A stretch of 64,000 nucleotides of DNA. Origin: Rhodospirillaceae bacterium (GTDB lineage: Bacteria; Pseudomonadota; Alphaproteobacteria; Rhodospirillales; UBA2165). Below are positions 55,561 to 64,000 of this stretch, in pieces (position 1 is the first letter of the stretch; each line of letters starts with the position of its first letter). The translations under genes and the position numbers were made by a program. The notes below the pieces were generated by a model. That model saw only the letters and a program-made list of their open reading frames with translations. It was not told the origin of the DNA and made no database searches. The stretch covers positions 111,262-175,261 of the forward strand of contig CANIGJ010000004.1 of NCBI GenBank assembly GCA_947467145.1, in the 5' to 3' direction.

Positions 55561-56874
55561 CTAAGGTTTCGCGGCGACGCCATCGGGTTTGCCGACGATC
55601 ACGATGGTGAGCTTATCCGGCGTCAGCAGCGTCTTGGCGACCCGGTTCACATCGTTGGCGGTGACGGCGGCAATCAGCTTGTCGCGGCGCTCGATATAAT
55701 CGATGCCGAGATCTTCGAGCTGGATACCCAGCAAGACACCGGCAATCGCCGACGACGAGGTGAATTGCAACGCGTAAGAGCCGGTGATGTAGGTCTTGGC
55801 GTCGTTCAGTTCGTCTTGCGTGACGCCGACATCATGCATGCGTTGCCATTCGGCGCGCATGACCTCCAAGGTCTTGGCGGCGCTGTCGTTGCGCGTATCG
55901 GCCGCACCCATCAGCAGGCCGGCCTGATCGAGGGTGGATAGGCTGCTCGACGTCGAATAGGCGAGGCCGCGTTTCTCGCGCACTTCGGTCATCAGGCGCG
56001 ATTCGAAACCGGCGCCGCCCAGGATATGGTTCATGATGTAGGCGGCGAAGAAATTCGTATCCTTGCGCAGCACGCCGCCTTGGCCCCAACGGATCACGCT
56101 CTGCGGCACCGCTTTGTCGATCACGATGACGCGGTCGGCGGCGGCCGGGGTGGGGCGGGCGAGCAGCCAGGGTTTCGCCTTCATCGGCAGTGCGCCGAAC
56201 AGCTGATCCAGGCGTTTGGCCAATTGCGCCGGCGTGATGTCGCCGACGGCCGAGACGACCAGATTGTCGCGCGCCAGACGCTCGGTCATGAATTGACGCA
56301 TATCGGCGATCTTGATCACCGGCACGGTTTGCAAGGTGCCCTCGGTGTCGCGCCGATAGGGATGCGACGGGAACAATTGTTCCATCAGCTCGCGCGACGC
56401 CAGCGCTTGCGGGCTTTCGCTCTTGCGGCGCAGGCCCGAGGCGATCTGCAGGCGCATGCGGTTGACGGCCGCCTCGTCGAAGCGCGGCTTGTTGATGGCG
56501 AGCTGCAGCAGGTTAAAAGCTTCGTCTTGAGTATCGCTCAGTGCGGCAAAACTGCCGGAGAAATTCTCCAGGCTCGCGCGGAAACTGATCTGTGCGGCCA
56601 GATCCTCGACCTTGCCTTGGAAGGCCTGGCTGTCGAAATCACCCGCACCTTCATCCAGGCTGGAGGCGACCAGATTGGCCAAGCCGTCCTTGCCGGACGG
56701 ATCGAGCGCCGCGCCGCCGCGCCAAGCGAAGGAGAGCGTGATGATCGGATTGGTGTGATCCTCGACGAGCCAGGCATTGATGCCGGCCGGTGATTTCACC
56801 TGCTTGATATCGATGGCGCTGGCCGGTGCGGCAAAGGCGACGAGAGCGACGATTGCGAGAAGGACGCGCTTCAT
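55561..56874 (-). CDS. M16 family peptidase-like protein, non-catalytic partner
   Basis: 437 residues. Signal peptide about 1-20 (AFAAPASA). Two M16 halves, with LANLVASSLDEGAGDFD where the catalytic HxxEH would be, so zinc ligands are missing. The rest keeps the M16 features NAWLVEDHTNPIITLSFAWRGG and ILGGAGFESRLMTEVREKRGLAYS. In such pairs the inactive subunit binds substrate for the active one. ATG 56874 overlaps the active partner's stop in ATGA. Last gene of the operon. Confidence 0.92.
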   Translation of the reverse strand: MKRVLLAIVALVAFAAPASAIDIKQVKSPAGINAWLVEDHTNPIITLSFAWRGGAALDPSGKDGLANLVASSLDEGAGDFDSQAFQGKVEDLAAQISFRASLENFSGSFAALSDTQDEAFNLLQLAINKPRFDEAAVNRMRLQIASGLRRKSESPQALASRELMEQLFPSHPYRRDTEGTLQTVPVIKIADMRQFMTERLARDNLVVSAVGDITPAQLAKRLDQLFGALPMKAKPWLLARPTPAAADRVIVIDKAVPQSVIRWGQGGVLRKDTNFFAAYIMNHILGGAGFESRLMTEVREKRGLAYSTSSSLSTLDQAGLLMGAADTRNDSAAKTLEVMRAEWQRMHDVGVTQDELNDAKTYITGSYALQFTSSSAIAGVLLGIQLEDLGIDYIERRDKLIAAVTANDVNRVAKTLLTPDKLTIVIVGKPDGVAAKP

Positions 56875-58217
56875 TGGGCTTTCTCCTTCTCGACCAAGGT
56901 TGCGGTCAACGCACCGTCGTTCTTGAGCACCGCGCGTAACGCCGCGTTCACCTGATCGGCGGTGACCGAGCCGATGCGGTCCGGCCAGGATTCGACATCT
57001 TCGACCGTCTGACCCGATGCTAGCGCCGCACCCAGGGCGCGCGCGCCGCGCCCGGCGGAATCGCGTGCATACACGGCGGAGGCCTGCATGCGTTTTTTCG
57101 CGCGATCGACTTCTTCGGCGGTCACGCCGTCGGTCACGATCTTCGCGACCTCGGCTTCGACCAGTTTTTCGATCTCGTCCAAGGACACACCTTGTTGCGG
57201 CGCGGCCGACACGGTGAACGTCGTCGGGCCGAACGGCGAATCGTCGTAACCCGCCCCGGCGGACACCGCCTTTTCGCCTTCGACGACAAGTTCGCGATTG
57301 AGCCGGCTGGTGGCGCCGCCGCCCAGGATCTCCGCACCGACCTCGAGCGCGTAGGTCTGCGATTTGTCGCCGTAAACGTGCGAGGGCGCCAGATACATGC
57401 GCCGCCAATTCGGCTGGCGCACGCGTGCGTCGGCGAGGCTGATGCGTTGGCTTGCCACATGCGGCGGCTCGCTCGGCCGATCGCGGGACGGCAAAGGCCC
57501 TGCGGCGAGCTTGCCATAATATTTCTCGGCCAGCGGTTTGACCTCGGCGGCGGTGACGTCGCCCGCAACGACCAGGATCGCGTTATTCGGGTGGTACCAG
57601 ATCTTATAGAAGCTCTCGAGATCCTGGCGGCTCAGCGCCTCGATCTCGTGGCGCCAGCCGATGATCGGGATCTGATAGGGATGGTTGCGGAAGAACGCGG
57701 CGTTGATCTCTTCGCTGAGTTTCGCCTCGGGTGAATTGTCGGTGCGCATGTTGCGCTCTTCGAGGATCACCTGGCGTTCCGGTTCGACCTGTTCGTCGTT
57801 GAACAAGATGTTGGTCATGCGGTCGGCTTCCATGCGCATGACGAGTTCGAGGCGATCCTTGGCGATGGTCTGGAAGTAGCCGGTATAGTCGTAAGAGGTG
57901 AATGCGTTGTCGCGCCCGCCGTTGCGCGCCACGGTCGACGAAAACTCCCCCGACTTCATATTGGTGGTCGCCTTGAACATCATATGTTCGAGAAAATGCG
58001 CGATGCCCGATTTGCCCTTGGGCTCGTCGGCGGAACCGACCTTGTACCAGACCATATGCGTCACGATGGGCGCGCGCTTATTGGTCACGACGACCACCTG
58101 CATGCCGTTGGGCAGCATGAAGGTATCGGGATTGTAGACCTTGGCGGAACCCGGTGTGGCGCTAAAGGCCAGAAGCGACGCGGCCACGAGAAGTAGGCGG
58201 CTGGCAAAGGAGATCAT
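56871..58217 (-). CDS. M16 family zinc peptidase, catalytic subunit
   Basis: 448 residues. Signal peptide about 1-25 (ATPGSAK). The inverted zinc motif HFLEH near residue 72 with the downstream Glu (in EERNMRTD-like stretch) marks an active M16 peptidase. NGMQVVVVTNKRAPIVTHMVWYKVGSADE and LGGGATSRLNRELVVEGEKAVS are also typical. Start is ATG 58217. It acts in the periplasm on unfolded peptides, with the neighbouring inactive subunit. Confidence 0.95.
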   Translation of the reverse strand: MISFASRLLLVAASLLAFSATPGSAKVYNPDTFMLPNGMQVVVVTNKRAPIVTHMVWYKVGSADEPKGKSGIAHFLEHMMFKATTNMKSGEFSSTVARNGGRDNAFTSYDYTGYFQTIAKDRLELVMRMEADRMTNILFNDEQVEPERQVILEERNMRTDNSPEAKLSEEINAAFFRNHPYQIPIIGWRHEIEALSRQDLESFYKIWYHPNNAILVVAGDVTAAEVKPLAEKYYGKLAAGPLPSRDRPSEPPHVASQRISLADARVRQPNWRRMYLAPSHVYGDKSQTYALEVGAEILGGGATSRLNRELVVEGEKAVSAGAGYDDSPFGPTTFTVSAAPQQGVSLDEIEKLVEAEVAKIVTDGVTAEEVDRAKKRMQASAVYARDSAGRGARALGAALASGQTVEDVESWPDRIGSVTADQVNAALRAVLKNDGALTATLVEKEKAQ

Positions 58218-58296
58218 GCTACCTCGTCGGAAGGACCACGTTGAAGGCTGCCTATGAAGGCTGTGGAACAACAAAACGCGCGGAACCCGGTTCCGT

Positions 58297-58848
58297 TCAG
58301 CGTTCGAAGATCGCTTTCTGCCGCTGCTTGATCATGGGCGTGTCGCCCTCGTTGATCGCGCCGCCCTCGGCTTGCGCCTCGCGGATGCGTTTTTGTTCCT
58401 GCGCCGGATCGATCGCGGTGCCGAATTCGGCCGGCTTGCGCCAGAACACGAGCTTGTCGGTCAGGCTGCCGCTGTCGGCTTCCAACTCGCGCGATTCGCT
58501 GTTCACGCGCCCACGGATCGTCGGATCGGTTTGGTTGGCGCCGGTCAGTTGCAGGATGGAGCGCTCGCCGGCGCTGAGATCGGTACCGGTCGGCTGGGCG
58601 GCGTTGCGGCTGATGGCGGCGCGCACTTGGTCGCGCGGATTGACCGCCTGCGGCCGTTCGGTGCCCGGCGCCGGTGGGCGCAGGCCGAAGTCCGGCGGCA
58701 CGCTCAGGGGCGCGCGCTGGAATACGGCGAATTCGTCGGGCGCGTTCTTGGACACGCCAAGGGCTTGTTTGGCCCCTTCGCAGCCCGAGAGGGCCACCGA
58801 GGCGGCAAAAGCCAAACCGATCGAAACCAAGCGCTTTTGATGATTCAT
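58297..58848 (-). CDS. DUF3035 family lipoprotein
   Basis: 183 residues. Lipobox ALSGC near residue 23. The DUF3035 core is APDEFAVFQRAPLSVPPDFGLRPPAPG. Later come PTGTDLSAGERSILQLTGANQTDPTIRGRVNSES and a C-terminal REAQAEGGAINEGDTPMI segment. Function unknown. It lies between lspA (nine bases) and the M16 pair, a conserved order in alphaproteobacteria. LspA would process it. Confidence 0.9.
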   Translation of the reverse strand: MNHQKRLVSIGLAFAASVALSGCEGAKQALGVSKNAPDEFAVFQRAPLSVPPDFGLRPPAPGTERPQAVNPRDQVRAAISRNAAQPTGTDLSAGERSILQLTGANQTDPTIRGRVNSESRELEADSGSLTDKLVFWRKPAEFGTAIDPAQEQKRIREAQAEGGAINEGDTPMIKQRQKAIFER

Positions 58849-58857
58849 GGCGGGATT

Positions 58858-59349
58858 CTAGCCTTTTTCGGCCCGTCCTGAAAACAAGGAATCGGCGACC
58901 AGCAGGATGGCCCCAATGGTGATGCCACTATCGGCCACGTTAAAGGCCGGCCAATGGTAGCTGTCCCAGTAAACGTCGAGGAAATCGACCACCGCGCCAT
59001 GCACGATCCGGTCGATCACATTGCCGATGGCGCCGCCCACGATCAGGCCGATGGCGGCCGGGATGAGCTTGCCTTCGGCCTTGCGCAGCCAAAACAGCAG
59101 GACGCCGACAATGACCAGGGCCAGGATCGCGAGGATCCAGGGGCCCAAATCCGTTCCCATGGCGAATAGGCCGAAACTCACGCCGCGATTCCAGGTCAGG
59201 ACGAGGTTGAACGAGGGCATGATCTCAATCAATTGCGGCGGATTCATGACCGAGAGCAAAATCCACCACTTGGTGATTTGATCGAGGACCAGGACGCCCG
59301 AGGCGATCAGCAGGCCGCGCCGCAGGGTCGGCGTATTGAATGCACTCAC
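58858..59349 (-). CDS. lspA: Lipoprotein signal peptidase
   Basis: 163 residues from GTG 59349, with GAGG upstream. Four transmembrane helices. The two catalytic aspartates are in GNVIDRIVHGAVVDFLDVYW and FNVADSGITIGAILL, with LTWNRGVSFGLF in between. It cleaves signal peptides before the lipid-modified Cys. Eleven bases after ileS. Several lipoproteins in the window (MlaA, DUF3012, DUF3035, LemA) are its presumed substrates. Confidence 0.95.
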   Translation of the reverse strand: MSAFNTPTLRRGLLIASGVLVLDQITKWWILLSVMNPPQLIEIMPSFNLVLTWNRGVSFGLFAMGTDLGPWILAILALVIVGVLLFWLRKAEGKLIPAAIGLIVGGAIGNVIDRIVHGAVVDFLDVYWDSYHWPAFNVADSGITIGAILLVADSLFSGRAEKG

Positions 59350-59360
59350 AATGTCCTCGC

Positions 59361-62228
59361 TTATTCGGCGGCGACGGGGAAATGGGCGACGGCGTCGGCG
59401 CAGCGCACGCACAGCTCAGCACTCACCTCGGGCAACACGCGATAGCAGCGCACGCATTTGGCGCCGCCGGCAAGTGCGGGCACGACCGCGACGCCGGCAA
59501 CGTCGGCCAAGGTAAAGGCGCTGGCGGGCGCGGCGCCGCTTTGCAGGTCCGCATCCGACGTGATGGCGATCTCGGCGAGATCGATGCCCTTCAAGACATC
59601 GGCATAGTCGGCCGAGGTATAAACGACGGGTGCCGCCTCGAGCGACGAGCGGATGCGTTTTTCCGCGCGCTCCAACTCGATCGCGCCGGTGACGACGCGG
59701 CGCAGATCGCGGATCTTTTCCCATTTGGCGGCGAGCGCATCGTCGCGCCACTCGGCCGGGATTTCGGGGAAGGTACGCAGATGCACCGAATCGGTTTCCG
59801 ACGGATGACGCGCCAGCCAGGCTTCTTCTGCGGTGAAACAGCAGAAGGGTGCGACCCACGCGGTCAGGCAATTGAACAGCGCGTCGAGCACGGTGCGCGT
59901 CGCGCGGCGGCGCGGATCGTCGGCGCGGTCGCAATACAGCGAGTCCTTGCGGATATCGAGATAGAACGCCGACAGGTCCACCGCGCAGAAATTATGCAGC
60001 TCGGTGAAGATGTGATGGTATTCGAGCCGCGTGCAGGCGTCGCGCAGGCTGCGATCGATCTCGCCCAGGCGATGCAGCACCCAGCGTTCGAGTTCCGGCA
60101 TATCGGCGACGGCGACGCGCTCGCTGGCGTCGAAGCCGTCGAGATTGCCGAGCAGGTAGCGCAAGGTGTTGCGGATGCGGCGATAGATGTCCGCATGATA
60201 TTTCAAGATTTCCGGGCCGATGCGCAGGTCTTCGGAATAGTCCGAGCCGACGACCCACAGGCGCAGGATGTCGGCGCCCGATTGCGAGATGACTTCTTGC
60301 GGCGCGACCACATTGCCCAGCGACTTCGACATCTTCTGGCCGTCTTCGGCCATGACGAAGCCATGCGTCAGCACGCCGTCATAGGGCGCGCGGCCGCGCG
60401 TGCCGCACGATTCCAGCAAGGACGAATGGAACCAGCCGCGATGCTGGTCCGAGCCTTCGAGATAGAGCGAGGCCGGCCATTTGAGATCGGGGCGCTGTTC
60501 GAGCACGAAGGAATGCGTGGCGCCGGAATCGAACCAGACGTCGAGAATGTCGCTGACCTGCGTGTAATCGGCGCTGTTGTAATCGTTGCCGAGGAAGCGC
60601 GCCGGATCGGACGCGAACCAGGCATCGGCGCCTTCAGCCTCGATCGCCTTGACGATCCGCTCGTTGACGGCGGGATCGCGCAACAGCGAGCCGTCATCTT
60701 TTTTGACGAACACCGCGATCGGCACGCCCCAGGCGCGCTGGCGCGACACGACCCAATCGGGCCGGCCTTCGATCATGCCGTGCAGGCGGTTGTAGCCGGT
60801 CTTCGGATAGAACGCCGTCGCATCGACCGAACGCAGCGCGACAGTGCGCAAGCTCTCGTTGGTCGCGCCGAACGGCTTGTCCATGGCGATGAACCATTGC
60901 GGCGTATTGCGGAAGATCAAAGGCTTCTTTGAGCGCCACGAATGCGGATATTGATGCGTCAGGCGCGAACGCGCGATGATCGCGCCGGTTTCGCGCAAGG
61001 CGGCAATGACGGCTTCGTTCGCTTCGCCCTTCTTGCCGTCGTCGGTGATGACGCGCTTGCCGGTGAAGCCCGGTGCTTCAACGGTGAACGCGCCCGCCTC
61101 GTCGACGGTGTAAGGGATGCGCGTTTCGATGCCGGCTTTGATGAGCATCGCGCTGCTCGACATCCAGATTTCAAAGTCTTCGCGGCCGTGGCTGGGCGCC
61201 GTGTGCACGAAGCCGGTGCCGGTATCGGCCGTGACGTGATCGCCGTCCAACAGCGGCACCGCGAAGTCGTAACCGCCGCCGACACCTTTGAGCGGATGCG
61301 CACAGGTGGTCGCAGCCAATTGCTCGGCGCTGACTGAACCCAGCTTCTTATAAGATGCGACGCGCGCCTGCTTCATCACCGCTTCGGCGAGGCCGTCGGC
61401 GAGAACGAGTTTCTCTCCAGCCGGAACCCAATTGCCCTCGGGCGCTTCGGTCACTTCATACAGGCCGTATTCGATGCGCGACGAGTACGAAATCGCGCGG
61501 TTACCCGGGATCGTCCATGGCGTCGTCGTCCAGATCACGACCGAATTGCCGACGAGGCTGCCGGCGGTCACCGGGAATTTCACCCAGATCGTGTCCGACA
61601 CATGATCGTCGTATTCGACCTCGGCTTCGGCGAGCGCGGTGCGTTCGACCACCGACCACATCACCGGCTTGGAGCCGAGATAGAGCAGGCCGTTATCGAG
61701 GAACTTCAGGATTTCGCGCGTGATCTGCGCCTCGGAGGCGAAGCTCATCGTCGTGTAGGGATTGTTCCAATCGCCGATCACGCCCATGCGCTTGAATTCT
61801 TCGCGCTGCACGTCGATCCATTTCTGCGCGAATTCGCGGCATTCGCGGCGGAACTCGACGATCGGCACGCTGTCCTTATCGGCGCCTTTTTCGCGGTACT
61901 GCTCTTCGATCTTCCATTCGATGGGCAGGCCGTGGCAGTCCCAACCGGGCACGTAGTTCGCGTCCTTGCCCATCATCTGCTGGGTACGGTTGATGACGTC
62001 TTTCAGGATCTTGTTGAGCGCATGGCCGATATGCAGGTTGCCGTTGGCATAGGGCGGGCCGTCGTGCAGCACGAATTTCTCGCGCCCCTTCGATTGCTCA
62101 CGCAGGCGCTTATACAGATCGATCTTTTCCCACCGCGCGAGCAGCTTGGGCTCAAGCGCATTGAGGCCGGCTTTCATCGGAAAGTCGGTCTTGGGCAGAT
62201 AGACGGTCGATTTCAGATCAACGCTCAT
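59361..62228 (-). CDS. ileS: Isoleucyl-tRNA synthetase
   Basis: 955 residues from ATG 62228; GTG 62231 just upstream is an alternative. HIGH box [10 protein letters not shown], editing domain with the usual [11 protein letters not shown], and KMSKS box [13 protein letters not shown]-terminal zinc finger has [10 protein letters not shown] and CVRCADAV. It attaches isoleucine to its tRNA. It sits between ribF (14 bases) and lspA (11 bases), the common bacterial order. Confidence 0.96.
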   Translation of the reverse strand: MSVDLKSTVYLPKTDFPMKAGLNALEPKLLARWEKIDLYKRLREQSKGREKFVLHDGPPYANGNLHIGHALNKILKDVINRTQQMMGKDANYVPGWDCHGLPIEWKIEEQYREKGADKDSVPIVEFRRECREFAQKWIDVQREEFKRMGVIGDWNNPYTTMSFASEAQITREILKFLDNGLLYLGSKPVMWSVVERTALAEAEVEYDDHVSDTIWVKFPVTAGSLVGNSVVIWTTTPWTIPGNRAISYSSRIEYGLYEVTEAPEGNWVPAGEKLVLADGLAEAVMKQARVASYKKLGSVSAEQLAATTCAHPLKGVGGGYDFAVPLLDGDHVTADTGTGFVHTAPSHGREDFEIWMSSSAMLIKAGIETRIPYTVDEAGAFTVEAPGFTGKRVITDDGKKGEANEAVIAALRETGAIIARSRLTHQYPHSWRSKKPLIFRNTPQWFIAMDKPFGATNESLRTVALRSVDATAFYPKTGYNRLHGMIEGRPDWVVSRQRAWGVPIAVFVKKDDGSLLRDPAVNERIVKAIEAEGADAWFASDPARFLGNDYNSADYTQVSDILDVWFDSGATHSFVLEQRPDLKWPASLYLEGSDQHRGWFHSSLLESCGTRGRAPYDGVLTHGFVMAEDGQKMSKSLGNVVAPQEVISQSGADILRLWVVGSDYSEDLRIGPEILKYHADIYRRIRNTLRYLLGNLDGFDASERVAVADMPELERWVLHRLGEIDRSLRDACTRLEYHHIFTELHNFCAVDLSAFYLDIRKDSLYCDRADDPRRRATRTVLDALFNCLTAWVAPFCCFTAEEAWLARHPSETDSVHLRTFPEIPAEWRDDALAAKWEKIRDLRRVVTGAIELERAEKRIRSSLEAAPVVYTSADYADVLKGIDLAEIAITSDADLQSGAAPASAFTLADVAGVAVVPALAGGAKCVRCYRVLPEVSAELCVRCADAVAHFPVAAE

Positions 62229-62242
62229 CACACTTATCGCTG

Positions 62243-63190
62243 TTATTTTGCTTCTGTCGCAAGCAGCGCCCGGGCCTGGTCGCTGTCCTTCCTGATCTGC
62301 TCGGTGAGCGCCGCTATGCCGTCGAATTTCCGTTCGGGCCTGAGGAATTCGATGAGGGCCACGCGCAGATGTTTGCCGTAGATATCGTCGGCAAAATCAA
62401 AAATATGGGTTTCGAGGACCGGGGTCGTTCCGCCGAAGGTGGGTCTATAGCCCAAATTGGCCACTCCGTCATGCCAAACCGTGGTTTCGCCGGTCTCGAG
62501 TCCGGCCCGGATGGCATAGACACCGAGGGCGGGCTGTGTCGTCGCCGCAAGCATCAGATTGGCGGTCGGAAAGCCGATGGTTCGGCCGCGCTGATCGCCG
62601 CCCGAGACCCGACCCGAGATTTCGAAGGGGCGGCCGAGCAGGCGTGCCGCTTCGCGCGGATTGCCCGCCGCCAGGAACTCGCGGATGCGGGTCGATGAGA
62701 TGACCTCGCCGGTTTCATCGACGACCTTGCAGGCCCCGGTCGCGCCGAAGCCGTATTTCTTGCCTTCCGACTCCAGAAATTGGGCGGTGCCGCCACGCTT
62801 GTAGCCGAAGACGAAATCGAACCCCGAGACGATATGCTTTGCCTGCAATCCGGCCACTAGGACGATCGCGACGAATTCGTCCGCGGGCAGACGCGAGAGC
62901 GTTTGGTCGAAATGCAGCACGACCAGGAAGTCGACACCCATCTCCTCGACGATGCGCGACTTGTCGACGAACGGCGTAATGCGAAACGGCGGGGCCTCCG
63001 GGGTGAACATCATGCGTGGGTGGGGCTCGAAGGTCAGCACCCCCCAGGGCGCCCCGTTGGCCTTTGCGACGCGCCCCGCTTCCTCGATCACGGCGCGATG
63101 CCCCCGGTGCACGCCATCGAAATTGCCGATGGCGATGACCCCGCCTTTATGCTCGGGCGCGATGGCGTCGAAATGTCGGTAAATGCGCAT
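62243..63190 (-). CDS. ribF: Bifunctional riboflavin kinase / FAD synthetase
   Basis: 315 residues. N-terminal FMN adenylyltransferase: [35 protein letters not shown] and [13 protein letters not shown]-terminal flavokinase: [15 protein letters not shown] with the conserved PTAN. It produces FMN and FAD. First gene of the ribF-ileS-lspA-DUF3035-M16-M16 run. No RFN riboswitch was seen in the short upstream spacer. Confidence 0.96.
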   Translation of the reverse strand: MRIYRHFDAIAPEHKGGVIAIGNFDGVHRGHRAVIEEAGRVAKANGAPWGVLTFEPHPRMMFTPEAPPFRITPFVDKSRIVEEMGVDFLVVLHFDQTLSRLPADEFVAIVLVAGLQAKHIVSGFDFVFGYKRGGTAQFLESEGKKYGFGATGACKVVDETGEVISSTRIREFLAAGNPREAARLLGRPFEISGRVSGGDQRGRTIGFPTANLMLAATTQPALGVYAIRAGLETGETTVWHDGVANLGYRPTFGGTTPVLETHIFDFADDIYGKHLRVALIEFLRPERKFDGIAALTEQIRKDSDQARALLATEAK

Positions 63191-63258
63191 GGGCCGGGAA
63201 AGTGCCGTTCGCTGGGGGGAGGGTCAAGCTTTGGCGGAAAACGGCCGCCGGACTGGGC

Positions 63259-64000
63259 TTAGGAATACCTTATGCCGTCGATCAGGCCGGGGGGCGGGTT
63301 GGGATCGATCGGTATCAGACGGTGGATGCCGTAAATCTCTTCGGCGGCGGCGGCGGCCGAAATCAGCGCCGCTTCGCCGCCATTGGGGGCGATCATCTGC
63401 AGGCCGACCGGCCGGCGGTCCGCCGTGAAACCGCAAGGCAGCGACAGCGCCGGGCAGGCCGCCACCGTGATCGCAAAGGTAATCGCGATCCACTCTATAT
63501 AATTGTCGAGTTTCGCGCCGGCGATCTCGTCCACCCAGCGTATATCGACGTTAAAGGGCGGCACGGGGGCAGCCGGGCACAGCAATAGGTCGTAATCGGT
63601 AAAGAACCGCGCCATGCGCTTATATAAGTTGGCCCGTGCGACCTCGGCCTTGCCAATCTCGACCGCCGTCAGTTTCAGGCCCTGTTCGATATTCCAGATC
63701 ACTTCGGGTTTCAGCTTATCGCGCTGGGTGTCGTACAGCGGCTTGAAACGTGCGGCGAACGATCCGGCGCGCAGCGTCTGGAAAATCTTGATGGCATCGC
63801 TGAGATCGGGCGAAGCGTCCTCGACGATCACGCCCGCTTCGGACAGCCGGTGCGCGGCGCGCCGACACCGTTCGGCGATTTCCTTGTCCACCGGCAGGAA
63901 GCCGAGATTGGGGGAAAAGGCGACGCGTTTGGGCAAAACTTTCCGTTGCGCCGCGCTCTGGTAATTGGGGCCCGGTTCGTCCCACGCGATTGGATCGCCG
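63259..64000 (-). CDS. Amidase signature family enzyme (C-terminal part, cut by window edge)
   Basis: The frame is open to the edge of the window, so only about the last 247 residues are seen. They match the C-terminal half of amidase-signature hydrolases (PALSLPCGFTADRRPVGLQMIAPNGGEAALISAA is characteristic). The catalytic Ser-cisSer-Lys core is outside the window. It could be a general amidase or a GatA paralogue; the sequence does not decide. A TTG inside the frame at 63936 is not the start. It is 68 bases after ribF on the same strand. Confidence 0.9.
   Translation of the reverse strand, partial: GDPIAWDEPGPNYQSAAQRKVLPKRVAFSPNLGFLPVDKEIAERCRRAAHRLSEAGVIVEDASPDLSDAIKIFQTLRAGSFAARFKPLYDTQRDKLKPEVIWNIEQGLKLTAVEIGKAEVARANLYKRMARFFTDYDLLLCPAAPVPPFNVDIRWVDEIAGAKLDNYIEWIAITFAITVAACPALSLPCGFTADRRPVGLQMIAPNGGEAALISAAAAAEEIYGIHRLIPIDPNPPPGLIDGIRYS

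Noticed and set aside
59340..60932. A 530-codon plus-strand frame under ileS
   Set aside because: Composition is that of an antisense frame; ileS is unambiguous on the other strand.

Overview
The window is a dense, GC-rich stretch of a typical alphaproteobacterial chromosome, probably Rhodospirillales-like. The clues are a class I lysyl-tRNA synthetase, an RpoE-ChrR pair, an F1FO-ATPase zeta subunit (DUF1476), the split PurS/PurQ/PurL enzyme, a two-domain HPF/cold-shock protein, and the ribF-ileS-lspA-DUF3035-M16-M16 order. The genus cannot be fixed from sequence alone. I see no phage, insertion sequence, CRISPR array or rRNA, and one tRNA gene. Both edge genes (clpB and an amidase) run off the window.

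Layout. 1-2.2 kb: end of clpB and a ribosome hibernation factor. 2.4-9.4 kb: an ECF sigma factor/anti-sigma locus (rpoE-chrR) with a lipoprotein hydrolase and a DUF1295 membrane enzyme. It is divergent from an FAD oxidoreductase-DUF1365-cyclopropane synthase operon and convergent with a DUF2177 gene. Three sites of the form TGATCC-N16-CGTAT(A/T) sit in front of these units. This is the most coherent regulatory system in the window and looks like a singlet-oxygen/membrane-lipid response. 9.4-17.5 kb: tRNA-Arg, a lipoprotein, a DMT transporter, a sorbosone dehydrogenase-like protein, a LemA/TPM cluster, a glycosyltransferase and panBC. 17.6-24.5 kb: a gamma-glutamyltransferase, then rpmH-rnpA-yidD-yidC-engB-argB and an aquaporin. 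24.5-33.8 kb: an EAL protein with a small membrane partner, HAD nucleotidase-dapD-dapE, and mlaA-mlaC-fkbM. 33.2-38.2 kb: bolA-grxD and purC-purS-purQ-purL. 38.3-42.4 kb: a second EAL protein, an NRDE protein, the zeta subunit and DUF924.

42.4-47.1 kb is the most accessory-looking part. It holds a lower-GC NERD protein, a DinG-like helicase, a PDZ lipoprotein and an overlapping DUF4258/DUF2283 toxin-antitoxin-like pair. 47.1-55.3 kb: lysK, a secreted-protein gene broken by an in-frame amber codon, tadA, a glutamine amidotransferase, an RsuA-family pseudouridine synthase, rsmD, mutL and pgi. 55.5-64 kb: the M16 peptidase pair, a DUF3035 lipoprotein, lspA, ileS, ribF and an amidase.

Most of the window is housekeeping. 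Points worth checking are the three ECF promoters and their lipid-modifying regulon, the amber-interrupted gene at 48.8-49.5 kb, an apparent CTG start at 29474, and the TA-like pair at 46.2-46.8 kb.
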